NCBI GenBank assembly: GCA_008000375.1
Contig: SMOI01000295.1
Coordinates: 1 to 38,409 of the forward strand
Direction: 5' to 3'
Length of the DNA stretch: 38,409 bases
Origin: Poteriospumella lacustris
Lineage: Eukaryota > Sar > Chrysophyceae > Chromulinales > Dinobryaceae
Made by a program: the position numbers and the translations under genes. Positions 1 through 9,824 of this stretch are shown here, in pieces; position 1 is the first letter of the stretch; each line of letters starts with the position of its first letter. Under the pieces are notes generated by a model, which saw nothing but the letters and a program-made list of their open reading frames with translations, did no database searches and was not told where the DNA came from.

Positions 1-8
1 CTGAAGGG

Positions 9-1286
9 ATGCGGGCAGGGGCGGTTGCCTTATCTCTTGTTCTTCTCGTCATCGTCGGACAGGTCGCGGTCGGATGGAGACACTCATGTCATCTCCATGA
101 CACGGGGTCTCTTGTTGAGGAGAAACAGCAGTATCTGGTGCTGGGTACGAATGATCACCATGCAGCCGGCTTAGGGAACGTGTTGGCCTTCTTCCCGGCC
201 GCGTTCTACTTCGCTCAGTTCACGAACCGACAGATCGTCATCAACGACAAAAGTTTGCTCGGTCGATTCTGTCGCCTTGTGAACTGCCCATTTCCATCCG
301 TACAGCAAATGGCCTTGGCCTATCCGTTCATCTTCACAGAATACGACGTCTACCACCAAAAGATCGTCACGCCGAGGGATTTCCGCGCGATTTTCGATGG
401 GAGACAGGCGATGCCGACTGATTTGATGGTCACCTCGACGGGCATCGACGGCAAATCCGACTGGTGGCACAACTTTCGCAATCTCTCGCACTGTGTGGTA
501 AAGCTAAGCGGTTGCACACTCGGAGACGTTACGTGTTCCGAGCGCTTCGCTCTGCAGACGCTTGTGCCTGGCCCATTCGCCAGCAGCGCTCTGCCAGTCC
601 TGCGGTCCTCTGTCGAGGGCTTACCAGACGGCCATCTGTTGTCTCTGTTTCAACTGCCTCATGAATACGCCCCGCGATTCGACGTGGCAGTGCACATTCG
701 AAACCAATTCAAAAGCTTCGAAAGCGGCAACTACAGCGACGTGGACGAGGAGGCCGCGCGGTGGCTGGAGACCGCCGACGCGACGGAGTACTGCGACAAA
801 CTCCTGCTGCACATGCAGACGTTCCTGGACAAGGCGCAGATCAAGCGACACCAGCCGACGTACGACGTGTGGAATGGCTCGTTGGCGGTGTACGTCACCG
901 CCGACAACAGCGTCGTGAAGGCGCACGTGGCGCAGCTGCTGCGACAGCGTCTCACGCAGCATTCGACGCTGTTCGTCATGATCGCGAATGCGACCGTCAG
1001 CCACGTCAAGCACGCGTCTGGTGCGGAGGCTGCCTCGTCTATCGCGCACGCAGTGTTCGACTGGTACGCGCTGAGCCTCTCGGACGTCGTCATCACGTAC
1101 CGAAAAGAGCTGAAGGGCGCCAGCACTTTCGTGTGGTCCGCCGCTCGCGTCTCGGGGACTCGCGACCGCACCAATTTCGAAGGCGGAACGAGCGTCGGGA
1201 CGCAAGCATTTCAGTTTCATCGTGATCGCGGCGGGCGTGCGGCGCTGGGTCGCATTTGGTACTTCGCGAACTACGACCTCGACTGA
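9..1286 (+). CDS. Fucosyltransferase-like (GT37/GT23-type fold) secretory glycosyltransferase
   Basis: A 425-residue single-exon protein. Residues 4-22 form a hydrophobic signal peptide or type II signal anchor, so the product should act in the ER/Golgi lumen. An AAGLGN motif near residues 52-57 resembles the GLGN entry motif of fucosyltransferase folds. VAVHIRNQ at 226-233 matches the H-x-R donor-binding region, and DWYALSLSD followed by ASTFVWSAAR (about 350-382) matches the C-terminal W-x-LS-x-SD...STF...A-A pattern of GT37-type enzymes. By family it would move fucose from GDP-fucose to a glycan; donor and acceptor are inferred. Several N-x-S/T sequons and cysteines fit a lumenal protein. 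The start at base 9 puts the hydrophobic segment at the N-terminus, but only eight upstream bases are visible, so an upstream exon cannot be excluded. The gene converges on the calpain gene. Confidence 0.6.
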   Translation: MRAGAVALSLVLLVIVGQVAVGWRHSCHLHDTGSLVEEKQQYLVLGTNDHHAAGLGNVLAFFPAAFYFAQFTNRQIVINDKSLLGRFCRLVNCPFPSVQQMALAYPFIFTEYDVYHQKIVTPRDFRAIFDGRQAMPTDLMVTSTGIDGKSDWWHNFRNLSHCVVKLSGCTLGDVTCSERFALQTLVPGPFASSALPVLRSSVEGLPDGHLLSLFQLPHEYAPRFDVAVHIRNQFKSFESGNYSDVDEEAARWLETADATEYCDKLLLHMQTFLDKAQIKRHQPTYDVWNGSLAVYVTADNSVVKAHVAQLLRQRLTQHSTLFVMIANATVSHVKHASGAEAASSIAHAVFDWYALSLSDVVITYRKELKGASTFVWSAARVSGTRDRTNFEGGTSVGTQAFQFHRDRGGRAALGRIWYFANYDLD

Positions 1287-1429
1287 GCCCACCGTCGCTC
1301 TCGCTCGCCGATGGCCAACGGCCATGTCGCTACCCCCGCCGCACGAGCGCATCTATCGGCCGCAGTTTTCTTTGCCGCTTCAAACACACAACATCAGTCG
1401 CTTTCCTTGTAAATACACGCCTCAGCACA

Positions 1430-1489
1430 CCCCACACCCACACCCACACCCACACCCACACCCACACCCACACCCACACCCACACCCAC
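1430..1489. repeat. (ACACCC)n hexanucleotide microsatellite
   Basis: About ten uninterrupted ACACCC units; the other strand reads (GGGTGT)n. It lies in the 3' flank of the glycosyltransferase gene. The G-strand has telomere-like composition, but the array is internal and flanked by ordinary genes. Confidence 0.95.
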
Positions 1490-1726
1490 CGCTCGTGCAG
1501 ATGCTCACGGACGCCGCCCTTTGCCCTTCGCCGCCCTTCACAGCCCAGCAACCCACCGATCCGCAGCAGTTCACGTGTGCGCCAGGCCGCCGCAGTGTTT
1601 CTTTGTGACAGCAGCCCCCGCCGAGAGGCGGACCTCAACGACTGTGCCTCGGTTCGGTTCGGTTGGTTCGGATTCTTTTTACAGTTGACACACAGAGACA
1701 CACAACATCTATCGTAAATACAGGAC

Positions 1727-1752
1727 ACACCACACCACACCACACCACACCA
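1727..1752. repeat. (ACACC)n pentanucleotide microsatellite
   Basis: Five ACACC units followed by degenerate ones, 45 bp beyond the calpain stop codon on the minus strand. It probably lies in the calpain 3' untranslated region. Confidence 0.85.
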
Positions 1753-1796
1753 CGACACACCACAACGCGGGACACGGCCCGCGCGTCACACGGCGC

Positions 1797-4700
1797 CTAC
1801 GGCTTCTTCGAAGCGTCCTCGTCGTCGTTCTTCGACGCGTCATCGTCGTCGTCGTCCATCTCCGCCGCGCCGCCGCCGAACAGCGCCTTGATGCCCGACC
1901 GCACGGCGATGCCCATGCTCTCTATGCCCTTCTTCGCGTCGGCGCCGCCCTTCATCAGCCGGCGCTTCGTCTTCTCGCCGCCCTTCTCGCCCGCCTCGGC
2001 GCCAGGCAGCTCCTCGTCCTTCAGCATCCACGCCGGCGGCCACACGGGCGTCGAGTCGCAGCGGTAGTTCGACAGGATGCTGAACTGGAAGCGGCCCTCC
2101 ATGCCGGCGACGTACGCGCCGACGAGGACCATGTACAGGCCCGGGCCGAGGTCGTTGATGTACAGGTTCAGCGTCTTCTCGGCCTTCGGCTCGCCCGTCG
2201 AGTACAGCACGTCCTCCTTCTTCAGCGTCTTGAGGCGCATCGCGACGGTCGGGTGGGCGTTGCGCACGACGATGACGGAGAAGGGCTGCGGCTTCAGCGC
2301 CGTGCGCACGTCCTTCGGCTGGTACTGTGTCACGGTGATGCGCAGGTCGGTGGGGCGGAAGATGCGCAGGGAGTAGTGCGGGTTGTTCTCGAGGATGCAG
2401 GCGGGGTTGTGCTTCGAGGGCAGGCCGCCCGCCGAGTCGGTGCGCGCCTTGGCCTTCTTGCGGTTCTGCGCCTCGATGTCCTCGGTGGTGGAGGCGACGC
2501 CCTCGCCGCTCTCGAGGAGGAACTGGTTCATCATGTCGAGCTGCTCGACGGCCGCCTCGTCCGCCTTGCGCCACGCGCCGGGGTGCTTCAGCTCGATCCA
2601 CTTGCGCGGGTTGTAGTACTTGCAGACGTAGAGGTAGCGGAAGACGTTGAGGAAGTCGTCGAAGGACATGAAGAACGTGTTGTCGCGGTCGTTGTCGCGG
2701 TACCCCGCCTTGTGCTTCAGACGCTTCGTCCACAGCGGCGAGTGGTCGGACCAGTCCCCTTTCCACTCTTCGTGGTCGCCCGGCGGGTTGCGCAGCTTGA
2801 TGAGGCGGTGGCGGTCGACGGTCTTGACGTCGTAGATGATGTACGCGGCGCTGAAGCGCACGCCCATGTCGAGGACGTCCGTGTCGACCATGTCGGCCGC
2901 GCTCGAGCCCGCGCCGAGGATGTAGCCGTTGCGCTTGTGCTCGAGCAGCGTGTCCCAGAGCGCGGCCTTGTTGGTGCCGCGCGCGAAGGGGCTGAGGCAG
3001 AGACACTCGGCCTCGCAGCCGGTGAGGTCCTGCAGCGCGTGGTGCACGAAGCCCTTCTCCAGCGCCGTGTACGAGCCGAAGTACTTCGCGAAGGCCTTTT
3101 CGATGAGCGGCACCCACAGGCCGCGACACTCGCGGACGTGCGCGCCGGCGACGCCGCGGTTCTCGTTGGTCCAGTAGTCCTTCTGGCGCATGGGGAAGAG
3201 GTCGTCGACGAGCACGGGGATCCACTCGCTGTTGCGGTGGATGCGCACGCAGTACGCGCCGACCTCGGTGTCGAGGGTGGGCGTGCCGTCGGTGGTGGCG
3301 GGGTGCGGCAGGAAGAGGTCGCGGATCTGGTCGTTGATGAGGCCCTGGCCGTGGCTGCCCGCCGCCACGAGCATCCCCAGCGCCGACAGCAGCCAGCCGT
3401 CGTTGAACACGCCCTGGCAGATGTCGTCCGGGTGCGTGCCGCCCTCGAACAGGTCCGTTTTCTCGGCGATGCCCGGCGCGCAGCGCCAGCCGAGCACGTG
3501 GCTGAGCGCCTCGCCGGGGCCGACGCTGGCCTCGCTGGGCATGAACTCGCTGTCGACGAACTGGTACTGGCGGCCGTACTCGCCGAGGCGGATGTCGCGC
3601 TGCGCCGTCTCGCAGTCGACGACGCTCTGGACGGCGTTCTCGAGGATCTCGTCGCGGTGCGCGCCGAGACAGGCGGCGCGGAAGCGGTCGTAGAGCTCCT
3701 TGTCGCGCACGTCGACGAAGCACTCGGGGTCGGACGCCCACAGGTCGCGGCGCAGGAGGAACTTCTGCCGCTCGGGGCCCTCGAGCGTCTCGACGAACTC
3801 TTTGATCTTCGCCTCGCGCATCTTCAGGATCTCCATGCCCAGCTTCTGCGCCCAGAAGCGGTCGCGCTCGAAGAGCGCCTCGCGGTGGTCCTGCGCGTCC
3901 TGCAGCATCTGCAGGTCGACGCGGTCGACGAGGTAGTCGCGGTCGACCTGCTCCGCGTTGAACGTCTGCTTCAGCAGGTGGAAGCGCTCGCGCTCCTCGC
4001 GCGTCAGCGTGAGCAGCCAGATGGCGGTGAGCGGGATGCTGATGGACGCGTAGGACGAGCTGCCGAAGATGTCGCGCGGCGGCGCGATGCCGTTCGACGC
4101 CAACTTGTAGCGGTTCTCGCGCAGGAACTTCTGAAACAGCACTTTCTCGCGCTCGAGCTTCGCGTCGGCGCTGACGAGCACCATCATGAGGAAGTGCACG
4201 GCGCAGCGCGCCTCCTCCGCGTACGTGTGGTCCACCGCGCGGTCGAGCTCGCGCACGCGCGCGAGGATGGACGCGTAGTCGATGGGGTCGGCGATGTCGA
4301 CGAGGCGGCGGTCGACGCCCAGCGGCGAGTAGTGCTCCGTCCACTTCGGGTACAGCGCGACGCAGTTGCGCGAGTCTTTGAAGCCGATGAGGAAGCGGTA
4401 GAAGCGGCCGCCGAGGCCGAAGAGGCCGAAGGGCCCGCGGCCGCGGAAGAAGACCTCGACGAAGCCGTCCCAGACGTTGAAGGGCGCCTGGTTGTGCTTG
4501 CGCCAGTCGCGGAGCTTCTCCACGGGCAGCAGCTCCCACAGGTCGCGCGCGAAGTCCTTCGCGCGCACCGCCAGCTTCGCGTACCACGCGAGCTCGAACT
4601 CGTCGCGGTCGGCGGCCTCCTCCTCGAGGCGCTTGCGCTCCGCCGCCTCCTTCTCCTTGTCGGCGCGCACGTACTTGAGGAAGCGCACGTCGGCCATGAG

Positions 4701-7700
4701 CGCGACGCAGTTCTCGAGACACGTCTTCTCCTTGAGCTTCTCCGCCAGCGTCTTCGGCGCGGCGTCCTGCTGCAGCACCGCGTCGGGCACCAGCGTCTCG
4801 AAGTCGCGCATCTCGAGGCTCAGCGGCAGGCGGCGGTCGTGGAACTTGGCGCGCGCCAGTGTCAGCGCCTCGGCGACGGACTCGGGCAGGATGAACGCGT
4901 GCACCTTGGCGAGCTGCCGCGGGATGTACGTGACGGACAGCGCGATGGCCGAGCAGGCGACGAGGAGGAAGCCGCAGCTGACGGCGATGCCGATGTGCAG
5001 CGGGTAGAAGAAGATCGTCAGCGACCAGCCCCAGACCACGCCCAGCAGGAAGAGCACGCAGACGTTGTGCATGAGCTCGCTCTCGTCGAAGAGGTCCTTC
5101 GAGGCCGCGTTGTACGAGTACACCGGCATCAGGTACGGCGACGCGAAGAAGTACGTGCCGCGGCGGATGATCATGACGCGCGCGGCGATGCGGAAGACGT
5201 AGCGGAACATCCAAATGAAGAAGAAGACGGACCAGGCGAACGTGGGGTTCAGCGGCCGGAACAGCGCGACGCAGAAGGCGATGAACATGGAGAAGAGCAT
5301 GACGTACTTGCCCAGCGACGCGAGCTCGGGCGACAGGAAGTAGTCGTTGTCCGCCCAGTCCTTCAGGTAGTAGTACACGAAGGCCGCCACCAGCAACACG
5401 AGCGTGAAGCAGATGCCGGCGACGTAGTTGAGCCACGTGTAGAAGTGCCAGTTGAGCAGCACGAGCATCGCGACGAGGCTCGGGAAGGACTTGAGGTACA
5501 TGACCAGCTCGGCCGCCGTGATCGAGTTGTCGCCGCGGGCGCGCGCCTTCGCCAGCGCCGCCGCGGGGTCGACCGTCGAGCGGAAGCCGTTGTCGGCCCA
5601 CTGCACCGTGAGGAAGACGATGTAGGCGACGACGGGGAAGTAGACGAAGAAGTCGAAGAGCCACAGGCTGCCCGCCAGCTGGATCGACCCGCCGAGGTGC
5701 TCGGCGAAGAAGCAGACGCAGAACATGAAGTGCACGAAGGCCGCGAAGCGCAGCATGCGCTTGTCGTCCGGCTCGACGCGGTACACGTTGAAGAACTTGA
5801 CCATCGGCACGGCGACGAAGGTGAACTGCCACCAGGCGATCCACACGACGTAGCCGAGGTACCGCGGCCGCACCGTCTGCGCCAGCGTCACGCCGAAGAA
5901 CATGATCAGCGCCAGGCCGCCGAAGAAGTGCCACATGACGCTGTACTCCGCGTTGCTCAGGTGGCCGCCCCAGAAGGCGTCCCAGAACGGCAGCTTGTTC
6001 ACGTCGACCTCCTTCGGCGGGCCGGCCTCGTCGTCCTCGTCGCCGTCGACGCGCTCGTCGAGCTCGTCGTCGTCCGCGCCGCCCTCGCCGATGTCCGGGC
6101 GGTAGATCTTCGGATAGACCTTCACGCGGCGCTGGATCTTCGTCCAGCAGGCGCGCACGTACCGCCGCACGAGCTGCAGCGTCTTGTTCTCCTGCAGGAA
6201 GATGTTGACCTGGCGCACGACGGAGATCTCCTCCTTCTTCGTCACCACTTTCTTCTTCTTCTTCAGCAGCGTCTCCGTCTCCTGCACCTCGAACTGCGCC
6301 CACGGGTCGTCGATGTTGAGGATGTCCGCCGCCTTGTTGCCGAACTGGTCGGGGGCCGTGGCCGTGTCGCGCGCGCGCAGGTCCTGCACGATGGGGATGG
6401 GGCCCTGCGTCTTCACGCCGAGGTTCTGGCGCTTGCGGCGCAGCACCGACTTGAGCGGCAGCGGCGGCATCTTGATCTCGCGGTCCGTCTTCACGGCCGC
6501 CGGCACGAGCGGCGGCAGCGAGAAGCCCTTCAGCGTCTTCTCGATGCGCACGTCCGGGTCCTCGGCCAGCGGCTCGGCCTCGGGCAGCTCGCCGTGCGAC
6601 TCGGGCTGCTCGCCCTCGAAGGGCACCACGTCGGAGCCCGTCGCGTCGTGCGCGCCGCCGGCGGCGCTGCTGCTCGTGCGCTGGCCGAACATCGTGTCGA
6701 CCATCGAATAGGCGTTCTCCAGGTCGCCGCCGGCGCCCGGCGGCAGCGGCTCGCCCGTGACGCTGTCGACGAGCGTCTTCGGCGGGCGGCGCGGCCAGGG
6801 CACCAGTTCGAAGTCGTTCTCGAGCCACGTCTTCAGCGTGCGGCCGAGGCACAGGAAGATGGCGGGCAGGAAGACGCAGCCCACGAGCACCGCGGCGGCG
6901 TCGGTGATCGCGTAGACGAGGAGGCCGGCGAGCAGCAGCGACAGCTCGGCCGAGGCCGCGAGGACGAACGGCAGCTTCACGTCCGCGCGGAACAGGTACA
7001 TCTCCTTCGCCCAGCCCTTCAGCAGCCCGTGCGCGTCCAACGCGAAGGCGCGCTGCGTCGCGACGGCGAGGCCCGTGACCGCCGCCGCCACGAGCGCGAT
7101 CATGCCGAAGTAGTACACGCGCCAGCCGCGCATGCCGAGCACGGTGATGGTGGGCACGGCGAGCGACTGGCCGCCGCTGTCGGGCAGGTAGATGCTGACG
7201 ACGACAATGGCGGCGAAGCTCAGCGTGAGCACGCCGAGGCAGAAGGCGGGGTTGCCGGACATGTCCATCGTCTGCAGCGTCTCCTGCACCGTCTGCTGGT
7301 GCTCGCCGCCGAAGACGATCTGCCCCGCGAGGCGGTCCGACAGCTTCGGCAGAACGAGGTTCACGATCTCGAAGAGCAGCGTCACCGCGTAGAAGTAGTA
7401 GCAGGCGGAGTAGTTGACCGCCCAGATCGACATCGGCGAGCCGCAGATCAGCAGGCGGCCCACGACGAGCATCAGCACCTTGAAGCCCGGCGACCACGAG
7501 TTCTCCCCCTTCGACATGCTCAGGTGCACGAAGTCGAGCAGCAGCAACGCGCAGATGTTCAGAAACGCCAGCGACCCCGACTGCGTCTTCGCCACCGCGA
7601 CCATCAGGTACACGAAGAGCACCGCGAGGCTCAGCAGGTACAGGCGCCGCTCCTCCGTCAGCAGCGCGTGGTACAGCGCCGACAGGTCGTCGGCGTCGCC

Positions 7701-9824
7701 GTCGTCGCGCTTCTCCGAACCGGCGGCGGTGCCGGCGGCCGCAGCCACCGCGGCGGCGGCGGAGGGGTCGAGGTTGTGGAAGGAGTCGGCCACCTCGTTG
7801 AGCACGGCGGCGTAGCGCAGCGCGGGGACGTTGGGGTTGATCGAGTAGGTCTCGCCGAGGACGCTGTGCAGCACCTTGTTCACCTGCGACCCCGACGGCG
7901 GCAGCTGGTTGAAGTTGGCGGCCGCGCCGCCGGCGCCGGCGCCGCGCGCGGCGGCGAGGAGCTTGTCCATGACGAGCGTCATGTGGACCTTGTGGGTGCG
8001 GTCGTGCTTGAACACGAGCAGCAGACAGGGCAGCACGTTCAGCGTGCCGAAGATCAGCGACAGCCCCGTGATGTCCACGTCGTAGCCGTAGTGCAGCACG
8101 CCGTCGTCGACGAACAGCCCCACGAGGAGGAAGAGCGAGTGGAAGCCGACGCTCAGGCACAGCGCCGTCGCCGCGATCAGCGACAGCCGCCACTTGCTGC
8201 GCTCCCACAGACGGTAGCCGAACCAGAACAGACACAGCGCGACGCCTCCGAAGGCCACGCCGATGCCCAAGACGCGCGGCCGCACCTTGAAGGCGCAGCA
8301 CAGGCCCCAGCAGAGGATGAGCCACAGCGGCAGCACGAGCACGAAGCCGAAGACGTTGCGCATGTGGTAGAGGTGCGCGCGGTACTCGACGTTCGCCTCG
8401 GACTTGTTCGCGTCGAGGAAGAGCGTCGCGATGAGGTTGCGGTCGTCGCCCGTGAGCACGCGCGTGATGACGTAGTTCGACAGGCGGTCGACGCGGTAGT
8501 CGATCTTCTGCAGGAACCGCGCGGCGAGGAAGCAGAACCACAGCGCGATGAGGCCGTACGAGCCGAGGAAGTCCACGAAGGCGCCCGCGTCGTACTGGAT
8601 CGTCACCTCGTCCTCGCGCGACGCGATGGTGCGCGGGATGGCGAGGAAGATGTAGTTGTAGCTGTAGAAGAGCTTGTCGGAGGCCGAGTCGCTGTCGCGG
8701 CCGGCGATCGTGTTCGTGCGCATGGCGATGGCGCCGCTGGACACGCCGCCCCAGCGGTTCTTCACGGTGCCGGCGATCGTCTTCGTGTAGCAGGGGAACT
8801 TCTCGCCCTGGACGGACGTGATGAGCTGTCGCGAGAAGAGCAGCTCGGCGCTGAACTCGCGCGTGATCCACGTCGGCACGCCCTTCGTGTTGTCCGACGC
8901 GTACCGACACACGTAGATCGTCGCGGGGAAGTTCGAGCTCGCGTAGTACTTGATGGCGTCCGCGGCCCCGTAGCTCTTGTCGTTTTGGGCGTGGCGCAGC
9001 ATGAGCGCGCCCTTGAGCGCCGAGGACGACGAGGTCATGTCGAGCGACGTGCCCGACGAATACGACGTCGACGACGCCGTCGAGAACGGGTAGCCGTATT
9101 CCTTGGTGAACGCGCGACTGTTCGGCGTGCCCGCCACGGTCAGCTGCGGTGTGGCGAGGGTGGTCGCCGGGTACGTCAGCTCGACCTCGACGACGAAGGG
9201 CACCACGTTCACCTCGAAGTGCAGGCACTTGCCGCGGCTCGACGCGCAAGCGGCGGTGCCGAAGTTGATGAGGCCAGTGTATGAGCAGAGCTTGCGCGAA
9301 GGCATCTGCCACAGGGAGTCGTCCACGTAGCAGTTGAAGACGTCGTCGCAGGTCTCCGTCGTGTAGTTCGACAGGAAGTAGCTGCAGAAGGGCACGCGGA
9401 AGCTGCCCGTCAGCATCAGGTCGTCCGAGAACTCCAAGCCGCTGTCCTTGTCCCAGATCTCCACGTTGATGAGCGTCGCGGAGCCAAGGACGCCCAGCTG
9501 CAGCTCCTCGTTCCACACGGGGTTCAGGTCGTTTCGAATGGCGCGCGTCTGCGCGACGACTGAGCCGACGCGGAGGCGCACGAAGGGGTCGGATACGGCC
9601 GCGCTGGGGCCAGTGGTGTCCTTGTTGGGCATATTGGTGGCGTAGAGGATTTTCACTGATACGTTGCCGCCCGAGGACATCTGCTGGGCGCCGCGGTCGG
9701 GACAGTTGGTGAGCGCGGTGGAGTACGTCGTGCCTTGGCAGTTGAGCGCGCTGTTGACGCACCGCAGCGCCAGCAGCAGCACCAGCCACAGGATGCCAGT
9801 GTGTAAATACGATATGCTGGTCAT
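1797..9824 (-). CDS. DEK1-like multipass membrane calpain with N-terminal C2 domain; catalytic Cys and His replaced (pseudoprotease)
   Basis: 2,675 residues with no intron. Order: signal peptide (1-26); C2 domain (about 55-205) with candidate Ca-binding acids D69, D79 (SDPF), D125/D127 (WDKD) and a NPVWNE core; membrane bundle 1 (about 13 spans, 420-1030); a charged loop with a Lys-rich stretch and an acidic stretch; bundle 2 (about 10 spans, 1290-1670); a long Lys/Glu/Arg-rich cytosolic linker; calpain CysPc core (about 2110-2400); and a calpain beta-sandwich domain (about 2490-2610). Two membrane bundles, a linker and a C-terminal calpain match the land-plant DEK1 plan; the N-terminal C2 domain and cleavable signal are additions. 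In the core the catalytic Cys position is Gly2143 (QGVFNDGWLLSAL, codon 3396-3398) and the His position is Ala2326 (FSAAYII), while Asn2346 (KLRNPPG) and the oxyanion Gln are kept. Proteolysis is therefore unlikely; a sensing or scaffolding role is inferred. The uninterrupted frame argues against a pseudogene. Confidence 0.88.
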   Translation of the reverse strand: MTSISYLHTGILWLVLLLALRCVNSALNCQGTTYSTALTNCPDRGAQQMSSGGNVSVKILYATNMPNKDTTGPSAAVSDPFVRLRVGSVVAQTRAIRNDLNPVWNEELQLGVLGSATLINVEIWDKDSGLEFSDDLMLTGSFRVPFCSYFLSNYTTETCDDVFNCYVDDSLWQMPSRKLCSYTGLINFGTAACASSRGKCLHFEVNVVPFVVEVELTYPATTLATPQLTVAGTPNSRAFTKEYGYPFSTASSTSYSSGTSLDMTSSSSALKGALMLRHAQNDKSYGAADAIKYYASSNFPATIYVCRYASDNTKGVPTWITREFSAELLFSRQLITSVQGEKFPCYTKTIAGTVKNRWGGVSSGAIAMRTNTIAGRDSDSASDKLFYSYNYIFLAIPRTIASREDEVTIQYDAGAFVDFLGSYGLIALWFCFLAARFLQKIDYRVDRLSNYVITRVLTGDDRNLIATLFLDANKSEANVEYRAHLYHMRNVFGFVLVLPLWLILCWGLCCAFKVRPRVLGIGVAFGGVALCLFWFGYRLWERSKWRLSLIAATALCLSVGFHSLFLLVGLFVDDGVLHYGYDVDITGLSLIFGTLNVLPCLLLVFKHDRTHKVHMTLVMDKLLAAARGAGAGGAAANFNQLPPSGSQVNKVLHSVLGETYSINPNVPALRYAAVLNEVADSFHNLDPSAAAAVAAAAGTAAGSEKRDDGDADDLSALYHALLTEERRLYLLSLAVLFVYLMVAVAKTQSGSLAFLNICALLLLDFVHLSMSKGENSWSPGFKVLMLVVGRLLICGSPMSIWAVNYSACYYFYAVTLLFEIVNLVLPKLSDRLAGQIVFGGEHQQTVQETLQTMDMSGNPAFCLGVLTLSFAAIVVVSIYLPDSGGQSLAVPTITVLGMRGWRVYYFGMIALVAAAVTGLAVATQRAFALDAHGLLKGWAKEMYLFRADVKLPFVLAASAELSLLLAGLLVYAITDAAAVLVGCVFLPAIFLCLGRTLKTWLENDFELVPWPRRPPKTLVDSVTGEPLPPGAGGDLENAYSMVDTMFGQRTSSSAAGGAHDATGSDVVPFEGEQPESHGELPEAEPLAEDPDVRIEKTLKGFSLPPLVPAAVKTDREIKMPPLPLKSVLRRKRQNLGVKTQGPIPIVQDLRARDTATAPDQFGNKAADILNIDDPWAQFEVQETETLLKKKKKVVTKKEEISVVRQVNIFLQENKTLQLVRRYVRACWTKIQRRVKVYPKIYRPDIGEGGADDDELDERVDGDEDDEAGPPKEVDVNKLPFWDAFWGGHLSNAEYSVMWHFFGGLALIMFFGVTLAQTVRPRYLGYVVWIAWWQFTFVAVPMVKFFNVYRVEPDDKRMLRFAAFVHFMFCVCFFAEHLGGSIQLAGSLWLFDFFVYFPVVAYIVFLTVQWADNGFRSTVDPAAALAKARARGDNSITAAELVMYLKSFPSLVAMLVLLNWHFYTWLNYVAGICFTLVLLVAAFVYYYLKDWADNDYFLSPELASLGKYVMLFSMFIAFCVALFRPLNPTFAWSVFFFIWMFRYVFRIAARVMIIRRGTYFFASPYLMPVYSYNAASKDLFDESELMHNVCVLFLLGVVWGWSLTIFFYPLHIGIAVSCGFLLVACSAIALSVTYIPRQLAKVHAFILPESVAEALTLARAKFHDRRLPLSLEMRDFETLVPDAVLQQDAAPKTLAEKLKEKTCLENCVALMADVRFLKYVRADKEKEAAERKRLEEEAADRDEFELAWYAKLAVRAKDFARDLWELLPVEKLRDWRKHNQAPFNVWDGFVEVFFRGRGPFGLFGLGGRFYRFLIGFKDSRNCVALYPKWTEHYSPLGVDRRLVDIADPIDYASILARVRELDRAVDHTYAEEARCAVHFLMMVLVSADAKLEREKVLFQKFLRENRYKLASNGIAPPRDIFGSSSYASISIPLTAIWLLTLTREERERFHLLKQTFNAEQVDRDYLVDRVDLQMLQDAQDHREALFERDRFWAQKLGMEILKMREAKIKEFVETLEGPERQKFLLRRDLWASDPECFVDVRDKELYDRFRAACLGAHRDEILENAVQSVVDCETAQRDIRLGEYGRQYQFVDSEFMPSEASVGPGEALSHVLGWRCAPGIAEKTDLFEGGTHPDDICQGVFNDGWLLSALGMLVAAGSHGQGLINDQIRDLFLPHPATTDGTPTLDTEVGAYCVRIHRNSEWIPVLVDDLFPMRQKDYWTNENRGVAGAHVRECRGLWVPLIEKAFAKYFGSYTALEKGFVHHALQDLTGCEAECLCLSPFARGTNKAALWDTLLEHKRNGYILGAGSSAADMVDTDVLDMGVRFSAAYIIYDVKTVDRHRLIKLRNPPGDHEEWKGDWSDHSPLWTKRLKHKAGYRDNDRDNTFFMSFDDFLNVFRYLYVCKYYNPRKWIELKHPGAWRKADEAAVEQLDMMNQFLLESGEGVASTTEDIEAQNRKKAKARTDSAGGLPSKHNPACILENNPHYSLRIFRPTDLRITVTQYQPKDVRTALKPQPFSVIVVRNAHPTVAMRLKTLKKEDVLYSTGEPKAEKTLNLYINDLGPGLYMVLVGAYVAGMEGRFQFSILSNYRCDSTPVWPPAWMLKDEELPGAEAGEKGGEKTKRRLMKGGADAKKGIESMGIAVRSGIKALFGGGAAEMDDDDDDASKNDDEDASKKP

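Larger units (their letters stand above)
1287..1796. other. Convergent 3' flanks of glycosyltransferase and calpain genes
   Basis: A 510-bp stretch between two stop codons facing each other. It carries a TGTAAATA box at 1408-1415, a hexamer microsatellite (1430-1489), a pentamer microsatellite (1727-1752) and a GGTTC-rich stretch around 1652-1670. Open frames here are short and repeat-driven; I see no gene. Confidence 0.6.

Noticed and set aside
2253-9284. A 2,343-codon open frame on the plus strand, opposite the calpain gene
   Set aside because: Composition is Arg/Asp/Val/Glu/Leu-rich pseudo-repeats without domains. It is the antisense shadow of GC-ending codons; the minus-strand frame has C2, membrane and calpain domains.
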